A stretch of 64,000 nucleotides of DNA from Olsenella_L kribbiana. Its GTDB lineage: Bacteria > Actinomycetota > Coriobacteriia > Coriobacteriales > Atopobiaceae. Both the position numbers and the translations under genes were made by a program. The notes below the pieces were generated by a model. It made no database searches. It was not told the DNA's origin and saw nothing but the letters and a program-made list of their open reading frames with translations. This document shows, in pieces, positions 13,896-23,881 of the stretch. Every line of letters starts with the position of its first letter. The first letter of the stretch is position 1. The stretch is taken from the NCBI RefSeq assembly GCF_036408795.1, contig NZ_JAZGJP010000001.1, positions 276,046-340,045 on the forward strand, written 5' to 3'.

Positions 13896-16712
13896 CTATG
13901 CGCGTGCGTTTGCCTCTTCGACGGCTGCGTGGCAGCGCGGGCAGAGGCCGTCTGCGCCGAGCGTGCGCCAGTTCCAGCAGCGCGGGCACTTCTCGCCCTC
14001 GGCCGGAAGCACGGTGCAGGCAAGCTCGTCGCCCTCGGAGAGCTTCACGTCAGAGCAGACGAACGGCTCGGCGAGATCGCAGCCAAGCGCGCCAGCGAGG
14101 AGTTCATACAAATCATGCGGCAGCACGAGCTCGGCACGAGCGGCCTGGGACGTCTTCTCGGAAATCGTCCCTGCTGCCTGCGCCTCCTCGTATGCCTTCG
14201 TGAAGGCGCTCCTGGCCTCGGTCATTGCGTTGTAGGCCGGCAGGTACTTCTCGAAGACCTCGTCTGCGACCGGATTCTCGAACCAGTCGAGAAGGGCGGC
14301 GAACGTCTGGCCGTCCTTGAGCGACTTCGGCAGGTATGCCATGGCCTCGTCGGTCGTGTAGGCAAGGATCGGCTGGAAGTCGTGGATGAGCATCGAGAGG
14401 ATGTATGCCCAGGTCGTCTGTGCGCTCCTGCGCTCCTTCGAGTCCCTGCCGCCGCAGTACATGCGGTCCTTCGTCGCGTTCAGGTAGCCGTTCGAGAGCT
14501 CCGTCACGTAGTCGTAGAGGTTGCGGTAGACAACGTTGAAGCGATACTCGCCATACGCCTTCTCGACAGCCTTGTGGACCTCGCACATATGGGCAAGTGT
14601 CAGCTTGTCGTAGGCCGTGAGCTCCTCGAAGGGAAGTCCGTCGGCATCAAGCTCGAACTGGCCCTCGAGCTCGCCGAGGAGGAACCTGAACGTGTTCCTG
14701 ATCTTGCGGTAGGCATCGCCGACGTGGTCCAGGATCGTGTCGTCGCAGGGGACATCGGTCGACGTATCGACAGAGGCCACCCAGAGACGCAGGACATCGG
14801 CACCGCGTGTGTTGCAGACCTTGTTCGGGTCGATGACATTGCCGAGGGACTTGGACATCTTGCGCCCTTTGCCGTCAAGCGTGAAGCCCTGGGAGACGAC
14901 AGACTTGTAGGGAGCTACGCCGTAGGCGCCCACGCTTGTCATGAGCGAGCTCATGAACCAGCCGCGGTGCTGGTCGGAGCCCTCGAGGTACATGTCGGCC
15001 GGGAACTTGAGGTACGGACGGTGCTTGCAGACAGCAGTGTGCGAGACGCCAGAGTCCCACCAGACATCGAGGATGTCCTTGTTCGCCTTGAGGTTGTGGC
15101 TGCCGCACTTCGGGCAGACGCAGGCATCGCCGAGGTAGTCCTTCGGATCCTCCGTAAACCAGGCATCGGAACCCTTGGCACGGAAGAGGTCGATGACCTT
15201 GTCGAGCGTCTCGTCATTCAGCACGGTCTCGCCGCAGTCCTGGCAGGTGTGGGCAGGGATTGGCACGCCCCAGTTCCTCTGGCGCGAGATGCACCAGTCC
15301 GGGCGCTGCTCGACCATGGAGCCGATGCGCTTGATGGAATGGGCCGGATAGAAGCGGACGTGGCTGAGCGCGTCGAGCGCCTCCTTGCGAAGGCCGGTCT
15401 GGTCCATGGAGACGAACCACTGGCTCGTGGCACGGAAGATGACCGGCTGCTTGCAGCGCCAGCAGTGCGGATAGGAGTGCGTGATGTCCTCATGAAGGAT
15501 GAGGGTGCCACGCTCCTGGAGCCACTCGATGATCTTCGGGTTGGCATCGTTCACGTTCATGCCGGACCAGGGGCCGCCTGTGCCCATGCCGTCGCCCTTG
15601 TAGAAGTTGCCGTCGTCGTCGACCGGCATCACGATCGGGATGTTGAAGCGCATGCCGGCATTGTAGTCGTCGACGCCGTGGCCGGGAGCGGTGTGGACGA
15701 TGCCGGTGCCATCTTCGAGCGTGACGTAGTCAGCATAGATGAACTCGCCCTCGACGCCCTGGTCGCCGAAGATCGGCTGCTTGTACTTGTTGTGGCAGAG
15801 CTCGGTGCCCGTCATCTTCCAGACAGAGCCGTCAGCGGTGCGGGCAAGCTCGTAGTCGCTGTAGCCGAACTTCTCGCAGTCCTTCTCGACGAGCGCCTCT
15901 GCCATGAGCTCGCAGCGTCCGTCAACGACGACGCCGACGTACTCGGCTTCAGGATGGAGGATCACGGCGTCATCGGCAGGAAGGGTCCAGGGCGTCGTCG
16001 TCCAGATGTCGACCCAGAGATTTCCCTTGTAGGCCTCGAGTCCCTCCGGCACTGTCGTCATCTCGAAGCGCACGAAGATTGCCGGCGACACCTCGTCGCT
16101 GTACTCGATCTCCGCCTCGGCGAGAGCCGTATGGCAGTGCATGCACCAGTGCACCGGCTTCCTGCCACGGTAGATGGCGCCCTTGTCGAAGATGGCTTTG
16201 AAGATCTCGACGTCGGTCGCATCGTAGTCATGCGTGTAGGTCAGATACGGATTTGCCCACTCGCCGAGGACGCCGAGGCGCTTGAAGCCCTGGCGCTGCG
16301 TGTCGACCTGCTCGACAGCCATCTTGTTGCAGATCTCGCGGATCTTGACGGTCGGGAGCTGGTTGAACTTCTCCGTGCCGAGCTTCTCCTCGACCTTGTG
16401 CTCGATCGGCTGGCCGTGGCAGTCCCAGCCCGGAACATACGGCGTCTGATAGCCACGCATGGACCAGTAGCGGTTGATGATGTCCTTCGAGATCTTGTTC
16501 TGTGCATGTCCCAGATGGATCGGGCCGTTTGCATACGGAGGTCCGTCATGCAGCACGAACTTCTCGTGACCTTCGTTCTTCTTTAGAAGCAGGCCGTACA
16601 CATCGTTCTGCTCCCACTGCTCGAGACGTTTGGGCTCATGCTGTGCAAGGCCTGCACGCATGGGGAACCCGGTCTTCGGCAGGTTCATCGTCTTCTTGAA
16701 CTCGTTAGCCAC
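13896..16712 (-). CDS. ileS: Isoleucyl-tRNA synthetase
   Basis: IleRS charges tRNA-Ile. The 938-aa product has HIGH as HLGH (PPYANGPIHLGHAQNK, about residue 60), KMSKS in GRKMSKSLGNV, the editing domain (TTTPWTLPADDAV), and a C-terminal zinc finger (CPRCWNWRTLGADGLCPRC). This is the bacterial, mupirocin-sensitive-type layout, a family inference only. The start is GTG 16712 (MANEFKKTMNLPKTGFPM), with GAGG 8 bases upstream. Expression is controlled by the T-box leader at 16713-17045. Confidence 0.97.
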   Translation of the reverse strand: MANEFKKTMNLPKTGFPMRAGLAQHEPKRLEQWEQNDVYGLLLKKNEGHEKFVLHDGPPYANGPIHLGHAQNKISKDIINRYWSMRGYQTPYVPGWDCHGQPIEHKVEEKLGTEKFNQLPTVKIREICNKMAVEQVDTQRQGFKRLGVLGEWANPYLTYTHDYDATDVEIFKAIFDKGAIYRGRKPVHWCMHCHTALAEAEIEYSDEVSPAIFVRFEMTTVPEGLEAYKGNLWVDIWTTTPWTLPADDAVILHPEAEYVGVVVDGRCELMAEALVEKDCEKFGYSDYELARTADGSVWKMTGTELCHNKYKQPIFGDQGVEGEFIYADYVTLEDGTGIVHTAPGHGVDDYNAGMRFNIPIVMPVDDDGNFYKGDGMGTGGPWSGMNVNDANPKIIEWLQERGTLILHEDITHSYPHCWRCKQPVIFRATSQWFVSMDQTGLRKEALDALSHVRFYPAHSIKRIGSMVEQRPDWCISRQRNWGVPIPAHTCQDCGETVLNDETLDKVIDLFRAKGSDAWFTEDPKDYLGDACVCPKCGSHNLKANKDILDVWWDSGVSHTAVCKHRPYLKFPADMYLEGSDQHRGWFMSSLMTSVGAYGVAPYKSVVSQGFTLDGKGRKMSKSLGNVIDPNKVCNTRGADVLRLWVASVDTSTDVPCDDTILDHVGDAYRKIRNTFRFLLGELEGQFELDADGLPFEELTAYDKLTLAHMCEVHKAVEKAYGEYRFNVVYRNLYDYVTELSNGYLNATKDRMYCGGRDSKERRSAQTTWAYILSMLIHDFQPILAYTTDEAMAYLPKSLKDGQTFAALLDWFENPVADEVFEKYLPAYNAMTEARSAFTKAYEEAQAAGTISEKTSQAARAELVLPHDLYELLAGALGCDLAEPFVCSDVKLSEGDELACTVLPAEGEKCPRCWNWRTLGADGLCPRCHAAVEEANARA

Positions 16713-17045
16713 CTTGAGACCCTCGCTTTCCGGAAAGCTTTAGGGCTTTCCCTCCCAAAGGACGCCTTGCATAAATAAAGCGCCCCGTCCCTCTTGCTGG
16801 GACGAAGCGCTGCTTTTGGCACACTTCGCTTGTAGACCACCCAGCGAGCGGAAACTCCGCCGTACTCGGCTGGCCTATGACGGCGGCCAATCCGGTGGTG
16901 CCTACTTGCAGGGCTTCTGCGTTCGGGCCACGGCTCCAAGGTGATATTCCCTTCCGCTCCGGTCACGGGATTCCAGCAGCCCCGCTCTCTGGCGGCCGTG
17001 CTTGGAAGGTACTCGTCCTCTTCATTGCCTCTGGCGACACATAGT
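16713..17045 (-). ncRNA. T-box leader (isoleucine) controlling ileS
   Basis: The minus-strand leader of ileS has the parts of a tRNA-sensing T-box. A Stem I region (about 17040-16910) holds an internal loop GGGAAUAUCACC, with AUC (Ile) as the likely specifier (complement of 16943-16945). The antiterminator is made from CUGGG-[UGGUCUAC]-AAGCG (complement of 16827-16844) and CGCUU-CGU-CCCAG. The bulge UGGU can pair with the ACCA end of uncharged tRNA-Ile. The same CGCUUCGUCCC strand also pairs into the terminator at 16779-16811, so the two structures exclude each other. A perfect palindrome GCTTTCCGGAAAGC (16729-16742) sits just before the ileS ribosome binding site. Confidence 0.88.
16772..16811 (-). 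terminator. T-box terminator hairpin of the ileS leader
   Basis: On the minus strand AGCGCUUCGUCCC pairs with GGGACGGGGCGCU (13 bp including G-U pairs), followed by UUUAUUU. Its 5' arm is shared with the T-box antiterminator. Confidence 0.87.
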
Positions 17046-17261
17046 AGCACTCATCGGCCGCCGAAGGCACCTGCTCATATATTCTGGACAGAGAAACGAT
17101 GCCGCCCTGAAACAATTGCTGCCGGAACGCTCGTGGCGCATCTCTTATATATGCTCTTATATGCTCTTATGCCTTCCGCTCATGGATTTGTCGCATCCTT
17201 GCTCAATCTGGTATGCCAGTATGGTCACATCTATGTAGATATGACAAGAAGAAAGCAGAGC

Positions 17262-19163
17262 ATGGGCGAACCAGAACCGGCCGACAGGCGCTATCTCGAG
17301 CTTCTCTCAGAGAAGTTCCCGACCGCCCAGACGGCATTCACCGAAATCATCAATCTCGAAGCCATCCTCAACCTGCCGAAGGCAACCGAGCACTTCGTCT
17401 CCGACATCCACGGAGAGTACGAGGCCTTCGAGCATATCCTCAACAACTGCTCGGGCGTCATCCGCGAAAGGGTGCGCTCGACGTTCTCTCTGGAGCTCAC
17501 GACAAGCGAGCAGCAGGACCTCTGCACCCTCATCTATTATCCGCAGGAGAAGCTCCGCCGCATGAAGGAGGAGGGGCGCGCGACCGAGGAATGGTATGCC
17601 ATCTCCCTTACGCGCCTCGTGCGTCTGGCACGCTACCTTTCGGGCTCCTACACGCGCTCGAAGGTCAGGAAGGCGATGCCCGTCGCCTATGCCTACATCA
17701 TCGACGAGCTCCTTCACTTCACGCCGGACGAGCGCAAGGTGCGCCAGGTCTACCACGAGCGCATCATCACCTCGATCATCGACACGGGGTCTGCTGACGA
17801 CTTCATCTGCTCTCTTGCCTCCTTGATCAAGCGCCTCGCGGTCGACACGCTCCATGTGGTCGGAGACATCTATGACCGTGGCCCTCACGCCGAGCTCATC
17901 ATCGAGCGCCTCATGCGCTACCACTCGGTCGACATCCAGTGGGGAAACCACGATATCCTCTGGATGGGGGCAGCAGCAGGGTCTCCCGTCTGTCTTGCCG
18001 CCATCATCCGCAACAACATCCACTACGACGCTCTTGCCATCCTCGAGAACTCCTATGGGATAAGCCTGAGGGAGCTTGCCCTCTTCGCCGAACGCACCTA
18101 CCAGAAGGACGACGTGCTCTCCCCCTTCGAGAAGGCCATTTCCGTCATCATGTTCAAGCTCGAAGGCCAGACGATCCAGCGTCATCCGAACTGGCAGATG
18201 GAAGGACGTCTCCTTCTCGGCAACATCGACAAGGAGCGCGGCTGTGTGCGCATCGGAGACAAGGAGTATGAGCTCGCGACGTCCGACTTCCCGACCGTCG
18301 ATCCCGAGCACCCCTATCAGCTGAGCGTCGAGGAGTCCAAGGTCATGGCCCATCTCGTCGAGAGTGCACGCTCATCGGAGCGCCTGCAGCGCGACATCGG
18401 CTTCCTCTATGACCATGGATCCATGTATCTCGTGCACAACAGGAATGTCCTCTTCCATGCCTGTCTGCCGATGAAGCAGGATGGCTCCTTCAATCCCGTG
18501 AAGCACGGGGATACGCTCTATGCAGGCAAGGCCTACCTTGACTATGCAGAGCGTGTCGCAAGGACCGCCTGGCACCAGCATGACCAGCTCTCGCTCGACT
18601 GGATGTGGTATCTCTGGTGCGGCCGCTTCTCGCCGCTCTCGGGCCGCGAGGTCAGGACCTTCGAGCGCACCTATGTGAAGGATCAGACTACCTGGAAGGA
18701 GCCGAGAGACCCCTACTATGCGCTCGTGAGCAAGCCCGAGATCGCAGACCGCGTGCTTGCCGAGTTCGGCCTCACAGGACCGCACTGCCACATCGTGAAC
18801 GGGCACACGCCGGTGCACGCCTCGGCGGGCGAGAGCCCCATCCGCGCAGACGGCAAGGTCCTCGTGATCGACGGCGGCTTCTGCCGCGCCTACCACCACA
18901 CGACAGGCATTGCAGGATACACGCTCATCGCCGAGGCCACAGGCATGCGCATCAAGGCGCACCGCCCCTTCAGCTCCATCCATGATGTGCTCGACCTCAA
19001 CGAGGACATCGTCTCCGATACCGACAAGTTCGAGTATGAGGAGAGGCCGCTCCTGATCGGCGACACGGACACCGGCGCTGAGATCCGGCAGCAGATAGCA
19101 GATCTCAGGGCGCTTCTCGATGCCTACCGATGCGGCCTACTTGTGGAGCACGCCGCACACTGA
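17262..19163 (+). CDS. fbp: Fructose-1,6-bisphosphatase, class III
   Basis: The enzyme hydrolyses fructose 1,6-bisphosphate to fructose 6-phosphate in gluconeogenesis. The 633-aa size fits the class III (Firmicutes-type) family. The metallophosphoesterase motifs are seen: VSDIHGEYEAFEHIL, VGDIYDRGPH, WGNHDILWMGA and NGHTPVHA. The start is taken at ATG 17262 (MGEPEPADRRYLELL), with AGAAGAAAG upstream. ATG 17241 (MTRRKQS) is an alternative. The frame continues far upstream only because it crosses the opposite-strand T-box, and that extension (to 16941) should be ignored. It is monocistronic, divergent from ileS. Confidence 0.92.
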   Translation: MGEPEPADRRYLELLSEKFPTAQTAFTEIINLEAILNLPKATEHFVSDIHGEYEAFEHILNNCSGVIRERVRSTFSLELTTSEQQDLCTLIYYPQEKLRRMKEEGRATEEWYAISLTRLVRLARYLSGSYTRSKVRKAMPVAYAYIIDELLHFTPDERKVRQVYHERIITSIIDTGSADDFICSLASLIKRLAVDTLHVVGDIYDRGPHAELIIERLMRYHSVDIQWGNHDILWMGAAAGSPVCLAAIIRNNIHYDALAILENSYGISLRELALFAERTYQKDDVLSPFEKAISVIMFKLEGQTIQRHPNWQMEGRLLLGNIDKERGCVRIGDKEYELATSDFPTVDPEHPYQLSVEESKVMAHLVESARSSERLQRDIGFLYDHGSMYLVHNRNVLFHACLPMKQDGSFNPVKHGDTLYAGKAYLDYAERVARTAWHQHDQLSLDWMWYLWCGRFSPLSGREVRTFERTYVKDQTTWKEPRDPYYALVSKPEIADRVLAEFGLTGPHCHIVNGHTPVHASAGESPIRADGKVLVIDGGFCRAYHHTTGIAGYTLIAEATGMRIKAHRPFSSIHDVLDLNEDIVSDTDKFEYEERPLLIGDTDTGAEIRQQIADLRALLDAYRCGLLVEHAAH

Positions 19164-19285
19164 CGGGACGATTTGCCGCATTCTCTCCAGAATTCGGAGA
19201 TGTGTGTCTCTATTTCTGGCCTTAGGGTACATGTTCTGTCAATGCAGTTGGAAATGGGTGCTCAGGCGCCCGCAAGGAGAAGACG

Positions 19286-21187
19286 ATGGACAACAAGAAG
19301 CAACGACAGTCGATGATCTTGTACCTGATCGTCGCTATCGCGCTGATCTTCGGCCTGAACTCGTACTTCAACCCCACCTTGTACCAGCAGGTGACGGATG
19401 TAAGCTACAGCACGTTCCTCGAGATGGTCGATGACAACCAGGTCTCCAAGGTCGACCTGGATACCAGCACGAACGAGATCACGTTCAAGGCAAAGGACTC
19501 CTCGGGTGTCGAGAAGACCTATTCGACGACCGCATTCCCGAACGATGACGGACTCGTGGACAGGCTCACCGAGCACAAAGTCGACATGTCGGCATCCATC
19601 CCGAACGAGAACCAGAACCTGCTCTACTATATGCTCCTGAGCTACATCCTGCCGCTTGCAATCGTGTTCTTCTTGGGCTGGCTCATCAACCGCCGCATGC
19701 GCAAGCAGATGGGCGACACGATGGACTTCTCGGGCGGATCGGGCTTTGGCGGCCTTGGAGGAGGCGGCCTCGGCAAGTCCTCTGCCAAGGAGGTCAAGGG
19801 CGAAGAGGTCCACACGACCTTCAAGGATGTCGCAGGCCAGGACGAGGCAAAGGAATCCCTGCAGGAGATCGTGAACTTCCTGCAGCACCCTGAGAAGTAC
19901 AACGAGATCGGTGCACGCTGCCCCCGTGGCGCTCTGCTTGTCGGCCCTCCGGGCACAGGCAAGACCCTCCTCGCACGTGCTGTCGCAGGCGAGGCCGGCG
20001 TCACGTTCTTCCAGATCTCCGGCTCCGAGTTCGTCGAGATGTTCGTCGGCCGTGGTGCCGCAAAGGTCCGCGACCTCTTCAAGGAAGCGAACAAGAAGGC
20101 TCCCTGCATCGTCTTCATCGATGAGATCGATGCTGTCGGCAAGAGGCGCGACACCTCGATCAACTCCAATGACGAGCGCGAGCAGACACTGAACCAGCTC
20201 CTCTCCGAGATGGATGGCTTTGACAACCACAAGGGCATCGTCGTGCTTGCCGCCACGAACAGGCCCGAGACGCTCGACCCGGCACTGCTGCGCCCAGGCC
20301 GCTTCGACCGCCGCATCCCCGTCGAGCTCCCCGATCTTGCCGGCAGGAAGGCAATCCTTCAGCTCCACGCGAACGACGTGAAGATGGAACCGGGCATCGA
20401 CCTCGATGTCATTGCCCGCTCGACCCCAGGCGCTTCCGGCGCTGACCTTGCCAACATCATCAATGAGGCAGCCCTCCGCGCAGTCCGCATGGGCAGGAAG
20501 CGCGTCTCCCAGGAAGACATCCAGGAATCCGTCGAGGTCGTCATCGCCGGCGAGAAGCGCAAGTCGACGGTGCTCTCCGAGCATGAGAAGCAGGTCGTCT
20601 CCTACCATGAGGTCGGCCACGCTATCGTCGCCGCCACCCAGCGCTCCGATGCTCCGGTCCAGAAGATCACGATCGTGCCGCGCACGTCGGGCGCTCTCGG
20701 CTATACGATGCAGGTCGACGAGAACGAGCATTTCCTGTCCACGAAGAAGGACATGGAAGAGCAGATTGCTGTCCTCTGCGGCGGCCGCGCTGCTGAGGAG
20801 CTCATCTTCGGCGAAGCCACGAACGGCGCCTCGAACGATATCGAGAAGGCGACGCAGATCGCCCGCGCCATGGTCACGCAGTACGGCATGACCGAAGAGC
20901 TCGGCATGGTCGCCCTGGGCCAGCAGAGGAACCGCTACCTCGGCGGCGGATCTGAGCTCACCTGCTCCGAAGGCACGGCCGAAAAGGTCGACGAGATGAT
21001 CCAGAAGATTGTCGAGGAGGGCCACCAGACCGCCCTCAAGACGCTCCAGGACCACCGCTTCAAGCTCCATGAGATTGCCCGCTATCTCCAGAAGAAGGAG
21101 ACCATCACGGGCGAGGAGTTCATGGCAATGTTCACGCGCGATGACGGCTTCGCTCCGCGCCCTGCACAGGCCCCGGCCCAGCAGTAG
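19286..21187 (+). CDS. ftsH: ATP-dependent zinc metalloprotease FtsH
   Basis: FtsH is a membrane-anchored AAA+ protease that degrades misfolded and regulatory membrane proteins. The 633-aa protein has two N-terminal membrane helices (about residues 10-26 and 112-132) flanking an extracytoplasmic domain, then a Gly-rich linker. Walker A is GPPGTGKT (about 220), Walker B is IVFIDEIDAVG, the second region of homology is ATNRPETLDPALLRPGRFDR, and the zinc site is HEVGH (about 441). The start ATG 19286 has AAGGAG 6-7 bases upstream. A terminator follows at 21210. Confidence 0.97.
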   Translation: MDNKKQRQSMILYLIVAIALIFGLNSYFNPTLYQQVTDVSYSTFLEMVDDNQVSKVDLDTSTNEITFKAKDSSGVEKTYSTTAFPNDDGLVDRLTEHKVDMSASIPNENQNLLYYMLLSYILPLAIVFFLGWLINRRMRKQMGDTMDFSGGSGFGGLGGGGLGKSSAKEVKGEEVHTTFKDVAGQDEAKESLQEIVNFLQHPEKYNEIGARCPRGALLVGPPGTGKTLLARAVAGEAGVTFFQISGSEFVEMFVGRGAAKVRDLFKEANKKAPCIVFIDEIDAVGKRRDTSINSNDEREQTLNQLLSEMDGFDNHKGIVVLAATNRPETLDPALLRPGRFDRRIPVELPDLAGRKAILQLHANDVKMEPGIDLDVIARSTPGASGADLANIINEAALRAVRMGRKRVSQEDIQESVEVVIAGEKRKSTVLSEHEKQVVSYHEVGHAIVAATQRSDAPVQKITIVPRTSGALGYTMQVDENEHFLSTKKDMEEQIAVLCGGRAAEELIFGEATNGASNDIEKATQIARAMVTQYGMTEELGMVALGQQRNRYLGGGSELTCSEGTAEKVDEMIQKIVEEGHQTALKTLQDHRFKLHEIARYLQKKETITGEEFMAMFTRDDGFAPRPAQAPAQQ

Positions 21188-21209
21188 GACATCTGCTCTG
21201 CCGCAAGCA

Positions 21210-21243
21210 AGCGGGAGGCACTCACCAGTGCCTCCCGCTTTTT
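21210..21243 (+). terminator. Terminator after ftsH
   Basis: A perfect 12-bp stem AGCGGGAGGCAC / GTGCCTCCCGCT with a 5-base loop is followed by a run of T on the plus strand. Confidence 0.92.
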
Positions 21244-21273
21244 CATGTCAAGCTATTCTCTTTGCGCTCTCCC

Positions 21274-22110
21274 CTAGCGCCTGGCGCAGAGCTCCCAGAA
21301 CGTGACTGCCGAGCTTGCTGCCACATTGAGCGAATCGACGCCGTGGCTCATCGGGATGATAGCGTGCCTGTCGCAGCGCGAGAGCACCTCATCGGAGAGT
21401 CCATAGCCTTCAGAGCCGAAGAAGAGCGCCTCATGGAGAGGTTCCTTCAGGGCCGGATCCGAAAGCGGCACCGCATCATCCGTGAGCGCCAATGCCACCG
21501 ATGCGAAGCCCTTGCGTTCCAGGAGTGCGAAGAAGTCCCCAGGCCATCTGTCCTCCGCCTTTGCCCACGGCACCTGGAAGATCGTTCCCATGGATACCCT
21601 CACAGACCGCCTGTTCCAGGGATCGGCACAGCTAGGTGCCACGATCACGCCGTCCACGTCGAGCGCCGCGGCAGAGCGGAAGAGCGCCCCCACATTCGAG
21701 ACATCGACGAGCCCTTCGAGCACCGCGAGGCGCACGCGCTCCTTCTCTGCGCAGAGGCGCTCCAGAAGCCCTTCTGCGGAAGGCAGCTGCGGGCGCTTCA
21801 TCGCAGCGAGGACACCACGGTTGAGCCTATATCCTATGACCTTCTCCGACATGTTATGCGGAAGGAGAAGCACCGGCACATCGTCTGGCCAGACAGCCAG
21901 AAGGGATGAAATGCTTCCGACCTGCGATTCGTCTGCCAGAAGCGAGAGCGGACGCACGCCTTCCTTGAACGCTACCTCGATAGCGATCTGGGACTCGCAG
22001 ATGAGAAGGGCACGTTCCGGCTCGAGCTCGCATCTCAGCTGATGGTTCGTGAGCCTCAGATACGGGTCGAGCCTTGGATCTTCGAGGTCTTCGATCAATT
22101 CTGGCTTCAC
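21274..22110 (-). CDS. SpoU/TrmH-family RNA 2'-O-methyltransferase
   Basis: A SPOUT-fold RNA ribose methyltransferase acting on rRNA or tRNA. The three SpoU motifs are present: NVGALFRSA (motif 1), FFGSEGYGLS (motif 2) and DSLNVAASSAVTFWEL (motif 3), with an N-terminal substrate-binding domain. The start is placed at GTG 22110 (MKPELIEDLEDPRLDPY), which has AAAGG 8 bases upstream and gives 278 aa, a normal size. A longer frame to 22305 would overlap the oppositely transcribed transpeptidase gene and has no site. The exact RNA target is unknown. Confidence 0.88.
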   Translation of the reverse strand: MKPELIEDLEDPRLDPYLRLTNHQLRCELEPERALLICESQIAIEVAFKEGVRPLSLLADESQVGSISSLLAVWPDDVPVLLLPHNMSEKVIGYRLNRGVLAAMKRPQLPSAEGLLERLCAEKERVRLAVLEGLVDVSNVGALFRSAAALDVDGVIVAPSCADPWNRRSVRVSMGTIFQVPWAKAEDRWPGDFFALLERKGFASVALALTDDAVPLSDPALKEPLHEALFFGSEGYGLSDEVLSRCDRHAIIPMSHGVDSLNVAASSAVTFWELCARR

Positions 22111-22205
22111 GTTCTGGACCTTTCGTTTGAGCTCTGCCGTACGCCTTCCAATGCTGCTACGATAGCATCTCCGGAACCCAAGACAGGAAAGAGAGTCGAA
22201 GAGCA

Positions 22206-23765
22206 GTGTCCAGACATATGGAAAGCGATACGAGAAGGCCTGCCCGCAGCGCAGCGCATATATCGACCGCACAGGATGGGCAGAGCACCCCGAAGCATGA
22301 GGCAAGGCACAAGGCGCCCAGGCAGGAGCGTCCAGAACAGAGGAAGCAGAGGCGCAGGAAGGCCTCGAAGGCTCCCATCATCATCGCTGTCCTCGCTGCC
22401 ATCTATCTTGTTGGCTCCGTCTTCTTCCTGAGCCATGCCCTTCCTGGCACCACGGCAGCAGGCAGAGACATTGCATTCGCAGGCTCCTCCAAGATCTCTG
22501 CCACCCTCAGGGATGCGTCTGATGGCTTCTCGGTCACCGTCACCGATGCGGATGGCACTGAGAGCTTCACGGTCTCGGGCGATAGTGCAGGCTTTGCTTA
22601 CGATGCAGACAAGGCTGCTTCCGAGCTCCTCAAGGCCCAGAACGGCTTCGTGTGGCCTGTCGCAGCTGTGCGTTCCCTCTTCACGAAGACCGATATCGTG
22701 CTTCCGTCTGATGCCGTCACGCTCGACGAGGAAGCCCTCTCGGATGCCGTGAGCACGGCCGTCGAGAACGTGAACGAGACAGCCACGCCCTCTGAGGATG
22801 CTCATCTTGCCTACGACGCAAGCCAGTCAACCTTTGTCGTCGCTTCTGAGACGAGGGGCACCCAGCTTCACGAGGACATCGTCGAGAACGCCGTGCGGAC
22901 ATCTTTCCAGCATCTGGCAAGCTCCTGCAAGCTGAACGATGCTGCCTATATCGCGCCAGAGGTCCTCTCGACCGATGAGCGCCTCGCCACTGCCATCCCT
23001 GCCGCCAACTCCCTCATGGGCGCCCAGCTCACGATCACGCTCGACGGCACGACCGTAGCGACGCCTTCCGACAACGTCGTCGCTGACTGGATCGAACTCG
23101 ATGATTCCTTCATGCCGCAGCTGACGCAGGATGCCATCGAGAAGTGGGCAGAGGACAATTTCGATACCGTGGGGACCACGCGTACATTCACGAACTATGC
23201 AGGCGAGACGAAGACTGTCTCCTGCAACACGAACCCCGAGTCGGAAAGCACCTATGGCCAGCTTGTGGATGCTGAGAGCTTCGCTCAAGAGGCCTATGCC
23301 GCCGCCATGGCAAAGGACACTGCGACAATCGATATCCACGTCACCCAGGAGGCAGATGGCTTCACGGAAGCCGGTGCGGCTGACTGGGGAGACCGCTACA
23401 TCGACGTGGACATCACGAACCAGCATGCCGTGCTCGTGGATGCAGGACAGGTGCTCTGGGAATCCGATGTCGTGACCGGCAATGTCGCTGCCGGCAATGA
23501 CACACCTCAGGGCGTCTTCACGATCCAGAACATGATGAACTCCATCACGCTCACGGGCGAGGATGCCTCCGAAAACTTCGTATACAACTGGATGGGCTTC
23601 ATCAGCACGGTCTGGGGCCTCCATGATGCAACGTGGAGAACCGAGTTTGGCGGCGACATCTACAAGACAGACGGCAGCCACGGCTGCGTGAACCTGCCGC
23701 TCGATGCGGCCAACGAGCTCTACGATCTCGTGCATGTCGGCGACGTCGTGGTCGTGCACGAGTAG
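22206..23765 (+). CDS. L,D-transpeptidase (YkuD family) with N-terminal membrane anchor
   Basis: The enzyme would cross-link peptidoglycan through 3-3 bonds or anchor surface proteins. The 519-aa protein has a basic cytoplasmic tail (about residues 1-55, many Arg/Lys/Gln), one membrane helix (APIIIAVLAAIYLVGSVFFL, about 57-77), and an extracytoplasmic region of two repeated alpha/beta segments resembling the putative peptidoglycan-binding domains often found before YkuD. The catalytic C-terminal domain has WGLHDATWR and SHGCVNLP, the HX(n)SHGCxN signature with the nucleophile Cys. The start is GTG 22206, and ATG 22218 is possible. The gene is divergent from the methyltransferase. Confidence 0.9.
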   Translation: MSRHMESDTRRPARSAAHISTAQDGQSTPKHEARHKAPRQERPEQRKQRRRKASKAPIIIAVLAAIYLVGSVFFLSHALPGTTAAGRDIAFAGSSKISATLRDASDGFSVTVTDADGTESFTVSGDSAGFAYDADKAASELLKAQNGFVWPVAAVRSLFTKTDIVLPSDAVTLDEEALSDAVSTAVENVNETATPSEDAHLAYDASQSTFVVASETRGTQLHEDIVENAVRTSFQHLASSCKLNDAAYIAPEVLSTDERLATAIPAANSLMGAQLTITLDGTTVATPSDNVVADWIELDDSFMPQLTQDAIEKWAEDNFDTVGTTRTFTNYAGETKTVSCNTNPESESTYGQLVDAESFAQEAYAAAMAKDTATIDIHVTQEADGFTEAGAADWGDRYIDVDITNQHAVLVDAGQVLWESDVVTGNVAAGNDTPQGVFTIQNMMNSITLTGEDASENFVYNWMGFISTVWGLHDATWRTEFGGDIYKTDGSHGCVNLPLDAANELYDLVHVGDVVVVHE

Positions 23766-23881
23766 AGCCTCTTTCTCCGTTCGCACAGGACGGTCTGCCA
23801 TTTGCCGCTCTAAGGGATGCATTCATCCATATCTGCTGCAAGATTTATGGCACTATCCGCACCCGAGCGAAAGGAGCCTCC

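Noticed and set aside
16941..17261. A 107-residue N-terminal extension of fbp
   Set aside because: It runs through the opposite-strand T-box leader and has no ribosome binding site or family homology. The family N-terminus begins near residue 1 of the chosen start.
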